NCBI GenBank assembly: GCA_950097015.1
Contig: CATNEN010000038.1
Location: 34,558,501 to 34,622,500, forward strand
DNA: 64,000 nt
Reading direction: 5' to 3'
DNA from: Macrostomum hystrix
Lineage: Eukaryota; Platyhelminthes; Macrostomidae
Shown piece by piece: positions 49,301 through 59,510 of this stretch. Each line of letters opens with the position of its first letter. The first letter of the stretch is position 1. The translations under genes and the position numbers were made by a program. The notes under the pieces were generated by a model that saw only the letters and a list, made by a program, of their open reading frames with translations, did no database searches and was not told the origin of the DNA.

Positions 49301-52300
49301 GGTGTGGCTGCGTGCGGGATCTGTGTGGTGTGTGCCCAGGAGTCAGCGAAATTTATAGAATTGACTCCTCGCTCACTGCGGGTCGACTGTCACCAAATGA
49401 TGTGCCATTATCTCTGCAGTTATTATTATTATTATTTTATTATTAAAAGGGCCAACCCCTTAGGCACGGAGAGAGTGTGTACATAGTTTATGTGTGCTTG
49501 CGTACAGTATATGTGTGGGTGTGTGCGCAGGAGTTAGCGAAATCTAAAAATTAGATTCAGATTTATTGACCAAAATCACCTGCAATGGACGACAATCGGT
49601 GCATCCTTGCCCAGCATCCAATCGTTGACCTTCCGGCGTATTTCCACAACCGTTGTTGGCAGCGGCGTGTCAAAGTGGCTCCAGTTTTTGAACTGGAATT
49701 GACGAATTATTCTGGCGTCGCTTCTGTCCTCGCCCTGAAAAAAAATCGAAAAATGTTAATCGTAAAAAATGATTCGACTAGAAACCAGACCTATTCTAGT
49801 TGGACCAGATGTGCAGCCAGTTCCATTGATTCATTAAGTTCGTGAGTCTATAAATGAGATGAGGGCCCAGCCAATTTACAACCGAATGGGGACACAAACA
49901 ACGAAACTTTTTGCCTTCGGCTTAGATACGACTCCGGGACCTCTCTCGCGACTTTCCCTTGCTTCTGTTGCTGCCCAATCTATTTGTATTTGTTAACCTC
50001 TGACTGACTTTCTCTATCACACTCTCCCTGCTTCGTGATTGGTCGTTCTATTTTTTCTCTCTCGTGTTCTTTAGCCGCTAAGTGCGAGTGAACACACGCT
50101 ATGTACGACGACTAGCGTCCCCCAGTCCTACTATTTCATCAGAAGAGTAAATCTCTACAAAGAGTTTTTGAAAGGGCTGAGAACACATGAGATCAGCGAC
50201 ACTGCATGCCTCACCATCTGCAGTCTAAACAGGCGCATCTCATATTCGGCCGTAGAGTACAGTTCGTCAAGCCAGACGTCTAAATTGTTGAATCTCGCGT
50301 GGACATTGTGCCAATATTTGTCGCATTGTTGCTGGAAGAATACTAATGTCAAATTAAGTCTAATTTATAAACAGGATCGATTCACAGAAGTTTAACTGTC
50401 AATGTTTTTATCGAGAAATTACGCCTTAAAAGTAAATCTATTACTTTGGTAAGCATTAGAAAATATTGCGATGAGTTGTATAGAGTTTTGTACATCCTAA
50501 TACTATTGTTTATTATAATATTATTATAATATAATTTTGAGAGATAAAATATGTTCAAGAACAGAGCACAGTCCACTATACACAGAAGCGAATGAATAGG
50601 CGAAATTTTTGGAAGATAAATTTAGCAGAGCAGCCACCATCTTTACACAGCAGCTGTCGTTTCAAGTAGTTTTCATGCTAATTCGAATTCTCTAAACATG
50701 CCCCCGAGTTCACGATCAATTTGTCCAACCTAGTGACGTTTGAAATCCATTGGGATTTGGTCAAGTGGCTCGATTCTGTCACAATCCCGACATCTGTTCC
50801 CGCCTAATCTGCAAGCGTCAAATGTATCGAAAAAATTGTGTCCTGAACGAAAGCTGAAACTTGCCGGTCAAGTCTGTCTTTAATTTTTAAAAATGCCGAT
50901 TGATTTAAGCCTTAGCGAAAAACGAGAAAATTTTCTACTAGAAATAAAAGATAACTTGCTTCAACAATAAACAGTTGTAGTATTTCTTAAATTCACCTTC
51001 GCTGCTTACCCTGGCATGCTCAAACAGGTTGGTTGTCATGACAATGCACTGAACGCGATACTGCCACACCATCAGCCAGAAGTCAGCTTTGGAGGTGGCA
51101 AGCGGGCCTTGGGCTGCTATGAACTTTTTCGGGTGATTGTATCCCTTGAAATGGAGACATAGGGTGCTCAAAGTTAGAGGTCAGAGGTTAAAACAGTTCA
51201 TTCTCGTTTGATTAGGCTTGCCATGATTGGCTATCCCTCAAATTAACTTGATGTCTATGGCAAATCATTTCATTCCTGAGGGTGCAGGATTCAAAGAACA
51301 CTATAGAAGAAGAAGAACGGGAGTGTCTTGCTCAATGACAAAAACTACTTCCATTGACATTTTGATCAGAAAGCGAAGAAAAAATAAAGGATTGAGAAGT
51401 AGATCACAAGTTGATTATTGACAATTCGCATAATCAAAACCCGAAAGAAAATAGAAGTTTGTCTGGCCCATGCATCGAACTGTGTAGCTGCAGCCTCTTA
51501 AAAAACTGGGCCAGCGCCAACACGAATTGAAGAACTTTTCAAACAAATATTTGGCGAACATGTACGAGTAGAAAAGAACCTTAAGAGTGTGAATGCATAT
51601 CAAGCACGTTTTCGCAGCCTCTCAACATTGTTTATAATGTTTTGCATTGAGAGGATTTTTCATATATTGTCGACTCCAGAAACTGGTAAGACCAATCTAG
51701 AAGGCAAAGCTTTGTCGAAATCTGTGTCGGCATGAAATAAAAACCGACATGTGACCATGGCGAGAGGTTCCTAAAATATATTTGAAACGACATTGCATGT
51801 ACTACTCTAAACTCACACCTACCATTATCTTAACAAAATTATCGCGAGCTCAAAGAAAACTTTTGGCATCATTTTGACGCCTGCATAAGAAGTGTCTGAT
51901 TAGGTGACGATAACTTGGGTTGTCAGAATTTTTTAACAAACAACCACAAAGGATCTGGGACATCGACGTATACGGCATCAACGATGTCAAGTAAGTACAA
52001 AGTCCAACCAAAAACTTCAACTTACATCTATCCAGCTGGCATTGATGTAAGGCTCATCTGCCTGGCAACCAGTACAGGTGGCAGTGTCGTCTCCAGGTAG
52101 GTCGCTGGCATCGGGCGGTTTGAGACGGACAATATTGCGCTGGTCTATAGATGGAATAAACAGTTCACTTGATTAAAATAGATCGGCATTAAAAAAATCA
52201 ATTGTAAATTTTGATCGCATCGCAATGAGATGGACAGCTCACATGGCAGCACCCGCTCGGTCAGATTCTTGTTTCGATTGCAGGCCTGCTTGGCAGCCGA

Positions 52301-53386
52301 TGCAATTTTGTGCTTGCCTTCGCTGCGAATTTTCGTCTATAAGCGTACAATATACGAATAAAATGTGAGGCTTGTGTTACACATCCGTTTTAGAACATTG
52401 TTTAGGAAATCTCTTCAGTGAGTAGATGATCTTCTTTGGCCGGGAATCAAATTTCAGCATTCATTGATTCCCGGCAGAAGATATTGTCAATGCAGCTCAC
52501 ACTAAAATCATAACTCAAAAAGCATACGAGCTAGATACAAGGACACGAATTTAAATTACAGCGTCCAAGTACAAAAAGCACCACCCTCGAAGATACTCAC
52601 CGATTGCTTGTCTCCCACCGAGATGAGTTCGATGGCCTGAAGTTTTACAATAAGATTTTGCTTTCCTTCATTGATTAGAGATTGACTTATCGATTCAGAA
52701 GATCTATAGAATACTGAGGATTTCAATAAATTTCTAGTTTAATTGATTACTAGGGTTGAAGCCTAGCGGTTAGAGCGTCGGACTCAAAACTTGAAGGTCG
52801 GGGGTTCGATTCCCGACTCCACAGGAACAAATATGTATCATTTAGGATGACGCTTAACTATGCAGTGCATTAGCTGGGGTAATTGAGGGTGGGCGTGGCG
52901 TTCCCCAGTCCATGGACTGAACAGCTTCGGCAATTTGGGGATGAGTTAATAACCTATTATTATTATTATTTATTTCAAGAATTTTTACAGCTGGGTGAAC
53001 TGAAGCACTAGAAAAATAAAGTGCATTGTTCAATTAGGTAACATTTTACTTCTCAGTCAGAAGTCCTAAGCTTACCATAAATTTACAACAAGATTCTGTA
53101 AGTTTAGTGCAAACTTTTTTCAAGATCAATTAGGAATATAGTGTACTAATCATTCTCAGAGTCTGGAAAGTTAGTATACGAGCCGTACGATGGGATTCCG
53201 GGCAAAAAGTATGCAATTCACACCTTGAATTCGTACTGCAATTCTTTTGTTTTGCATCGCCTGCGAAATTCGTCAACAAAGTGCTCCACAGTGATCGGGT
53301 CCTGGCTGACCCGGTTCAGGCGTCGTTCCTCTTCAACTAGCAGCTTCCGCTTGTGGATCAGGTTGCAAAGCTTCCACACGAACATT
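40329..53386 (-). CDS. Tandem-domain (D1-D2) receptor-type tyrosine phosphatase, both domains degenerate
   Basis: Minus-strand exons, 5' to 3': 53224-53386, 52601-52636, 52243-52336, 52026-52144, 51010-51144, 50215-50331, 49580-49734, 48521-48803, 48290-48434, 47379-47455, 47159-47293, 46229-46354, 45191-45465, 40959-41094 and 40329-40640. Phases agree throughout; the 5' edge of 45191-45465 is uncertain. Counting from ATG 53385 gives 768 aa. D1 shows YINASWID, KKFIAAQGPLATSKADFW and HCSDGAGRTGTY (C272, R278); D274 replaces the usual Ala and the WPD loop reads W239-S240-H241. D2 shows DFINAVYID and NQYIVTQWPLKNTICDFW, but its signature is VSSNGVSR (Cys replaced by S619) and its loop reads WPA. 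HCSDGAGRTG is also the signature of the inactive PTPRN (IA-2) family, but that family has one domain. Catalysis is probably lost or weak. No membrane span was found, so the 5' part is probably missing from this model. Confidence 0.87.
40685..40910 (-). mobile_element. SINE, reverse orientation, in a phosphatase intron
   Basis: The reverse complement carries the box B head, the CGCAGCCGCAGAGAGAAGG body and the GTACGGTCTCTGTGTGTG segment. It lies between the last two exons. Confidence 0.8.
41860..42040 (+). repeat. 42-bp tandem repeat
   Basis: Just over four near-identical copies containing CCCAAAACTGAACAAAATCC and TTTCTTTAGCATGATTGG, in a phosphatase intron. Confidence 0.93.
43142..44274 (+). 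CDS. Secreted protein with PAN/apple-like and LamG/concanavalin-like regions
   Basis: Two exons (43142-43719 and 43836-44274; donor GTGAGT, acceptor TTTTAG, phase 2) give 338 aa. A signal peptide opens the protein (MKIPICRIISLVLVVSAVS). Residues of about 23-100 are cysteine-rich with a PAN/apple-like layout (CSSVFELLTTDC, then EAECILRCTLISDC). The rest resembles a LamG/concanavalin A-like lectin fold, with the typical late motifs NGSALGE, DLLIGRC and FDGWLQCWGLLTDALSMSQF. Such proteins are usually extracellular carbohydrate or protein binders. The gene lies entirely within an intron of the minus-strand phosphatase gene (between exons 45191-45465 and 40959-41094), in opposite orientation. Domain naming is by eye. 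The ORF, signal peptide and intron are well supported. Confidence 0.83.
44836..45160 (+). mobile_element. SINE in a phosphatase intron
   Basis: Head AAGTGGCAGAGCGGATACCG, box B-like GCTCGATTCTG, then the CCTTGAGGGCCAACCTCCAA body and 3' region ending close to phosphatase exon 45191. A CT microsatellite interrupts the head. Confidence 0.8.
45594..45955 (+). mobile_element. SINE, near full length
   Basis: GGGGTGAACGGCAGAGC head, GCTCGATTCC box B, full body and GCAGCCCGCCTGCAGTTATT tail. Confidence 0.85.
46724..47092 (+). mobile_element. SINE, near full length (best-preserved copy)
   Basis: GGGGGTGAGTGGCAGAGCGG at the start, box B AGTTCGATTCC, full body, and an ATT-rich end. Length about 365 bp. 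It ends about 70 bp before the donor side of phosphatase exon 47159-47293. Confidence 0.87.
47590..48195 (+). repeat. ~65-bp GC-rich minisatellite in a phosphatase intron
   Basis: About nine copies with CCCCCAATCACGCCACGCCA and GGCGGCTCGCACCCACC. The C-run length varies between copies. Confidence 0.94.
48955..49548. mobile_element. Composite SINE cluster
   Basis: A plus-strand 5' half (48955-49108) is followed by a minus-strand SINE (about 49108-49305), then the plus-strand 3' half (about 49306-49440) with an (ATT)n tail, then another plus fragment (49450-49548). The order is best explained by one SINE inserting into another. Confidence 0.75.
52744..52975 (+). mobile_element. Second tRNA-derived SINE family
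   Basis: Begins with a tRNA-like head: box A-like TAGCGGTTAGAG, box B-like GGGTTCGATTCCCGACTC. It continues into an unrelated body (AGTCCATGGACTGAACAGCT) and ends in (ATT)n. The body differs from the main family. A fragment sharing CAGTCCATGGACTGAACAGC is at 42615-42634. Confidence 0.75.
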
Positions 53387-53714
53387 CTGTTGTTGCTAGC
53401 TACTATATGCTATCGTATCTAAGTTTTGTGCTTCGATAGAAAGCAAAGCAGCGGTCCACTTTCATATGTTATAAGAAGACGTGTTCTGTTTTATGTCTTC
53501 CGATTGGCCGAAAAGTCACTGCATGATCTCGGGTGACAGTATTGACAAGTTAGGCATCCAAGAAGCCAGCGTCCTTCTTTGAAAGAATAGTGAGCAAACT
53601 AGAACTAAGAAAAATACGAAAGCTCAATCGGTGGATAAGAATTCATGGTCGTTAAAATGCTGGCTCATAGGAGCTACGAGCCAGAATCTAATCATCATTT
53701 GTCGGCCGCCATCT

Positions 53715-54400
53715 TTGATTTATGGGGTCCGCCACCTTGGATTTGAGGGGCCGCCACCTTGGATTTGAGGGGCCGCCACCTTGGATTTGAGGGGCCGCCA
53801 CCTTGGATTTGAGGGGCCGCCACCTTGGATTTGAGCGGCCCGCCACCTTGGATTTGTAGGGCTGCTACTTGGATTTGAGGGGCTGCTACTTGGATTTGAG
53901 GGGCTGCTACTTGGATTTGAGGGGCTGCTACTTGGATTTGAGGGGCTGCTATTTGGATTTGAGGGGCTGCTACTTGGATTTGAGGGTCTGCTACTTGGAT
54001 TTGAGGGGCTGCTACTTGGATTTGAGGGGCCGCAAGCTTGGATTTGAGGGGCCCGCCACCTTGGATTTGAGGGGCCGAAAACTTGGATTTGTAGGGCTGC
54101 TACTTGGATTTGAGGGGCCCGCCACCTTGGATTTGAGGGGCCGCCACCTTGGATTTGAGGGGCCGCCACCTTGGATTTGAGGGGCCGCCACCTTGGATTT
54201 GAGGGGCCGAAAACTTGGATTTGAGGGGCCGCAAGCTTGGATTTGAGGGGCCCGCCACCTTGGATTTGTGGGGCCGAAAGCTTGGGTTTGAGGGGACCGC
54301 CCACCTCGGATTTGAGGGACCCACCTTGGATTGTTGGGTCCCGCCATCTATAGGATTTGAGAGGCCCGCCACCTTGTATTATGGGAGCCGTCGGCCCTTT
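53715..54400 (+). repeat. 23-bp minisatellite
   Basis: About 28 copies of GCCACCTTGGATTTGAGGGG with CTGCTACTTGG and AAAACTTGG variants grouped in blocks. It lies upstream of phosphatase exon 53224-53386. Confidence 0.94.
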
Positions 54401-54960
54401 TGAACCCCCTGCATAGCCACGCCCCTTAATTATGCAGCAGTAGGTCTTGGGCTAATCGATAACTGGGCCAAGAAAACCCAATCAGCTTTCTCCAGACAAG
54501 AGAACAGCAGCTGCAAAAAACAATTTTTCCAAGCAATAACCGCAGGGCAAAATGCAGCAATCTAAAGCTCCATGGAATACGTAGATTGGCAGCGAACATG
54601 CGGCTATAGGACACTGACGATGACGGTGCCTTGATAACACCCTGATTGAGTTAGATCAAACACTGCATCAGCACAACCAAACAAGGTTTTATATTGATGT
54701 CAGATCAGGATTTTAAGGGGGCTGCATCAGTCAATATCACAGCGTTAATACAATATTTCTGCAACCATTTTGAAGCCTAGCTGATCGCTTTTCACAAGTT
54801 AAGGTTTTCACACATTCGAAATCCTTTCAAGCCATTTTATTTTAGTAGTATTTAAGTAGCGCTGTACTTCGTACATACATGTCTAGGCTCTAAATATGCT
54901 ACTTCTTCAACAGATATCAGTAGTACTAGTGAAATAACGAGAGTATTACCACACAATGTT
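54401..54960. other. Spacer without visible genes
   Basis: Nothing recognisable on either strand. Confidence 0.35.
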
Positions 54961-54967
54961 ACAGGAT

Positions 54968-55295
54968 GATCCTGTGGGGGTGAGTTGCAGGTCTCAAAAG
55001 CTCGGTACTGCAGCGAGGTCACATTCATTTAATGTGGCTCGGCAGCGGAGAAAACGCTTGGGGGGTTGTCGTGCAATTTCCACCATTGAGGGCCAACCTC
55101 CAAGGCACAGGGAAAGTGTACACTGTCTGAGGATTAGAAAGTCAGCGCAGGTGTACACACCTGCGTGAGCGTGTGCCTGCGTACGGTATCTGTGTGCGTG
55201 TGTGCTCAGGAGCTTCCTCGCTGGCTGCGGTTTTAGTGTCACCAAACAAATTATGTGACATTGCCTGCAGCTCTCCTGCAATTATTATTATTATA
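54968..55295 (+). mobile_element. SINE, degraded head
   Basis: GGGTGAGTTGCAGGTCTC head lacking a good box B. The body GAGGGCCAACCTCCAAGGCA, GTACACACCTGCGTGAGCG and a (ATT)n tail are clear. Confidence 0.82.
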
Positions 55296-55445
55296 CAGGC
55301 TAATCCTAGTGATAATAATATTTGGACAATTAGACAAACTAGTTAGGACAAAAATAAATAAAAAAGCAGACTAAAAAGCAAACAAAAAATGTTTTTTATC
55401 CAGAATCCAGAATCAAATTAGAGTGCCAATGATCGAAGCAATCAC

Positions 55446-55579
55446 CCGGTCTCATCCGAATCAGACGCGAGTCTAGTTCTTTGAGACCGAGGCAGATTCG
55501 CCCCAGATCCGGCAACTCCAAGAGGCGACACGGAAAGACGCAAGTCCATACACAACTTCTGGCCTCTTTCATCATCCCT
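55446..55579 (-). CDS. Possible upstream exon of the phosphatase gene
   Basis: The minus strand between acceptor AATACAG and donor GTGATT is open in phase 0 and would leave phase 2, exactly what exon 53224-53386 needs. It would encode GQKLCMDLRLSVSPLGVAGS followed by a Ser/Arg-rich stretch ending ASDSDETG. It resembles a disordered juxtamembrane or N-terminal region, not a domain. It starts about 250 bp downstream of the eS27 stop. It could instead belong to another transcript or be spurious. Confidence 0.35.
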
Positions 55580-55833
55580 CTGTATTCAAAACAATACAAT
55601 TCCTAATTGTTACATAAGTTTATTAATGCGGAACAATGCGACATAATTAACAGTTAGTTAGCAGTCCGGAATTCAATAACACCTGTCTGTTGGAACAGGA
55701 AAAACGAACAGCTTAAGTTTAAACTTTCCTGTCCACTTAGCTAATCATACGAAAATCACCCTAAAGTTTAAATGTTAACTTCAAATAGCCTTAGATACAT
55801 AAATCATTAAATTTCAATCCATCAATCGTTAGA

Positions 55834-56239
55834 TCAATAGGTCTTGTTTCTGAATGAGCAGCCTTCAGTGAGGCGGGCCTTGCCACCAGTCGGCTGGCAC
55901 AGAACGGTACTGCAGCCGGCGCAGACAACAACAGTTTGCGCGTGAGAGAATACCGTTGTGATCTTCAGACAGCCTGCATTGAAATTAGGCATTTGAGAGG
56001 CTAATTAGATTGTTAGGTAGCGATTATGTGGGAAAGGGATTGGGTGGTAAGATGCTAAAATATGAGTACTTCTCATATTATGTTAGTTAGCCATCTCAAA
56101 CAAACATAGATAAGCTATGCTCACCTGGGCACTTCACGTCCATGAAGCTGGAGTTGGGCGACTGAACCAAACGCTTTTTCTTGTGCTTGCGTTTCTCCTG
56201 TGTCATAGAAGGGTGTAGAAGATCCCTGGCTAGTGGCAT
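55834..56239 (-). CDS. RPS27: Small-subunit ribosomal protein eS27
   Basis: Two exons (56125-56239 and 55834-55973; donor GTGAGC, acceptor AATGCAG, phase 1) give 84 aa, the usual eukaryotic length. The protein begins [11 protein letters not shown], has the basic stretch [20 protein letters not shown] and the C4 zinc finger (CPGC ... CAGC), and ends [16 protein letters not shown]. It is a component of the 40S ribosomal subunit. A pyrimidine-AG acceptor (TTTTCGTTTCAG) lies about 33 bp upstream of the ATG, so the 5' UTR is probably spliced or trans-spliced. Identification is very secure. Confidence 0.97.
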
Positions 56240-56984
56240 GTTTGTGCAGAGTGAGTTGACAGCTTTCAGCTGAAACGAAAATGTTTTTGTATGAAAGGTT
56301 AAAAAAATTATAGGTTTCTAGTTTCTTAATGGAATTTTCTATCCTTTTTGCTTATTGTTTCTGGATTAGAATAGGTTGCTGGATTAGAAGTAACATTTGC
56401 CTATAAGAGAGTCAGAATAGGTTTAAACCCTAAAGCACAATGAAACATGAAAGCAAGTAATAATCTAACCTTGACTGAAGCAATTTAGGTTAGCTAGTGA
56501 TTTTTTTAGACATAAAATTATAACTTCAATTTCTATAAAAGTTAAATCTAGTTTAATTCCAATGCTTAATTCTAGAAAAGAATAAAACATCAATGAAAGA
56601 TAAGATAATATTAGAAAATTAAAAATATTGTTATAACTTCCATTGGAGTGATGGGTAAAAAAAGGCAGGAATCAAATGAATTTCAAAGTAAAAAAATAAA
56701 CAACTAAAAATTGCTAGATACTTTGGGTGTCCGGAAAGTCATGAGAATGTGTTATTCTAACTACTTGACCCAGTAGTTACTTGACACAAGCTATTGACAA
56801 GATACTGTACCATTCTAACACTTGACTTAATATATGTCTATGGCTGAAAGAGCTAGATTCTAGCTTCAAATTTGGGGGTAAGGGCAGGCTGATGGTTATA
56901 ACTTAGAAGTCTAGGCCACTGCAATGCAGAGGCAAAGCAAGCATCTATCGTTACTTTTTTCTTCATTGATCCTTGCTGCTGCTT

Positions 56985-57584
56985 TGAGATGGACGTGTTT
57001 CAAGCTTATGCTTATACCAGGTATAAGCTTGGTATATCTGCTCCTGATTGCCATGGAGAACTGCTGAAAGTGCATGGAGATGTGGTGCCTGGTCTGTCAT
57101 CAGTGTACCAATGGTATACACAAGGTTCCATGACGAGTTGTACCCACTGGCCCAAGCTGCCTGTACTGGCCGGCCGGGATTGACGAGAACACCAGAGCTG
57201 ATCGAGACCTGCAGAAATCTCGTGAAAGAAGACCCAAAAGTGAGTGTCAAAGATCTTGCTGACTTCATGGAGGTTGGGAAATCAACTGAAATATTGACTG
57301 AAGACCTGCAACTTCGCAATGTGTCTGCCGTGTGGGTCCCGCATGTTCTCTCCAAGGAGAACAAGGTTGCTCACGTCAATTGTGCCAAGCAAATACGTCG
57401 GATTTTTCATACCGAGGGCATGACCAGCTTCTGCAACAAGTACGTGGTGGAGGACAAGATGTGGGTGTACCTTAAAAACACTGGTACATGGCAGAACAAC
57501 CGGTGCTGGCTGGGTGGGTCAAGGCGACTATCGACCTCAAGTTGTGAGACACTCAGTCGGGGACCCAAAGACAGCTGCAGCTGA
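56985..57584 (+). pseudogene. mariner-family transposase, frameshifted and truncated
   Basis: The first frame (56989 on) has YTRYKLGISAPDCHGELLKV and VYQWYTQ, typical of the mariner N-terminal helix-turn-helix. The match then moves to another frame from about 57120: PELIETCRNLVKEDPKVSVK, ILTEDLQLRNVSAVWVPHVL and VVEDKMWVYLK, the last around the first catalytic Asp. Similarity then ends, and the second and third catalytic residues are absent. A frameshift and truncation make it inactive. GGGTGTCCGGAAAGTCATGA near 56727 resembles a mariner terminal repeat, but I found no matching right end. Confidence 0.8.
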
Positions 57585-57599
57585 CACTCTCCACTTCTC

Positions 57600-59260
57600 C
57601 ACCTTCTGTACGTACATGGAGGCCCAGCTGGTGCCAGTTTGAGTTACTTTGGATCTCATGCTATAGAATACTCTTCTTGACTCCTAAATCATTATGAGTG
57701 TCCTAACTCCTTGCTCATGGAGTGTTTCTGTGCTATAGAATCAAGCGTAAACTCAAAGAGTTAGGGGTCATTTTTATGAATGCAATTAGACTCATAAGTG
57801 AATTAATTAGTATATAGGCCTAATTAGCTAACTATAAATACTTATAAAATGCTTTAAATAATAGGCCTAATGGCAGTTTAAAGCTGACTAGGGCCTATGC
57901 CTAGGCCTAGTAAGATCTCAAACACTTATAGCTAACCAGCTACTTCTTGAAAGCAAAGCGCTTTTCTTAAAAAGTTTAACGTTTTAGTACCAATATTAAC
58001 AATCCAGGAACCTATAGCCCTATGCATATCTGTTTGTCTTGCAAATTACTTTCAGAGTTACAGTTTAATGTTTAAAATACGAACAAGTTAGCAATTCATT
58101 TTAACTAGGCCCTCTATATATGAATTCAACGTGAGGAGAACGAATCAGTTTAAAAAATGTGTTTGTTGCACAATTTGTCGAAATAGCTTGAATAAAAAAT
58201 TCCGAATAAGTATGTTTAAATAGGTCGTGAATAACTTATGACGAATTTTATAATACGTCTTTTTTACAGGCATAAACAGGTACAGTACTTTTTCACTTTA
58301 AAAAAATTGTTTTTCTAATCTATTTCCGTGCTTAAAAACACATCTTACTTTCGGACTTCGACGAATCAATCAGTAGGGGGCCTAATCACACATTTTGTTA
58401 CCGTGTAAGCCTAGCCTACCATCGAAATGGCTCAAACTCGAAAACGTCACGTAAAGCTTTAGTTTTAACTATATCGCCATAACTTAAGACACGTAAGAAC
58501 TGTATAAAAGTTATCAACCAAGTAACGCGCTTCATTTTATTTTTGCGTGACCATATAATAATTAAAATTCTGTTTTATAGGTCCGATATAGCCCAAGTGT
58601 CTAACCTCAATAGAGAAAGTCAACAAATTTAAGTTTTATTATACTTGTATAAAATCTTCACTTTAGCCTAGGCCCTAATACTAGTGAGAGCTACTTTACA
58701 TAATATTTTATGCTTTGTAGGGCCTATATAATATTGGGTCTAATAATAGGCTTAGAGCTATTGTCATATGGTGCTGGCCATTTTATAAATTTCTTTTGCT
58801 ACTGCTGGGCCCTATTTGGCTATAGTCTGGATCATGCTAGGCCTAGGTGCATGCGAGAATAAAATAGAAGGCTAGAGTATACAAAGCGCAAAATTATATT
58901 TTGCATACTTAAAAGTTCAGCAAAGTAAAAAATTATATGATGAACTAGTACTAATAATATTAAATCAAATTTATTTTGTCTACAAACTGTACAGACTAGG
59001 CCTATAGAAAATAAATTTCTTATTAGAAAAGTAACAACCTTAGCTATAGACCTCATTACATGCCCAACACAACACTTGTCTGACCTAGGCCCTATCCAAA
59101 CCAGATGGGTGAAATGGCCACCTGCCAAGGTATGTCACAAAATAAAAAATGCAAAAAACACATATTGGGGGAAGAAAGAAAGAAGAGGAAGAGCAAGAGA
59201 AAAAAAGGAGGGAGAAAAAAGAAAAAAATGCGAGAAAAGTCATATACAAGTTGAAAATTA
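57600..59260. other. AT-rich spacer
   Basis: No coding exon seen. Like 1500-4800 it is rich in TAGGCCTA and similar palindromes. Confidence 0.45.
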
Positions 59261-59510
59261 GGTTGTAATCTGGACAAACTAAGTCGCAATTAGGAGGAAC
59301 TAAGTTGTAATCAGGAGGAAATAAGTCATAACCAGGAGGAACAAGGTTACAATTGGGAGGAACTAAGTAACAATCACAAGAAACTAAGTCGCAATCAGGA
59401 GGAACTAAGTCGCATTCAGAAGGAACTAAGTTGCAATTAGCAGAAACTTCTGCTGATTGCTGCAATTCAGCAGTTCCTGCAATCAGGAGGAACTAAGTTG
59501 CAAATCTGGA
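59260..59510 (+). repeat. ~21-bp minisatellite
   Basis: About ten imperfect copies of AACTAAGTCGCAATCAGGAGG. Confidence 0.87.

Noticed and set aside
52749-52825. Functional tRNA gene
   Set aside because: Box A and B are good, but I cannot draw a sound cloverleaf acceptor stem, and the sequence continues into a SINE body with an (ATT)n tail.
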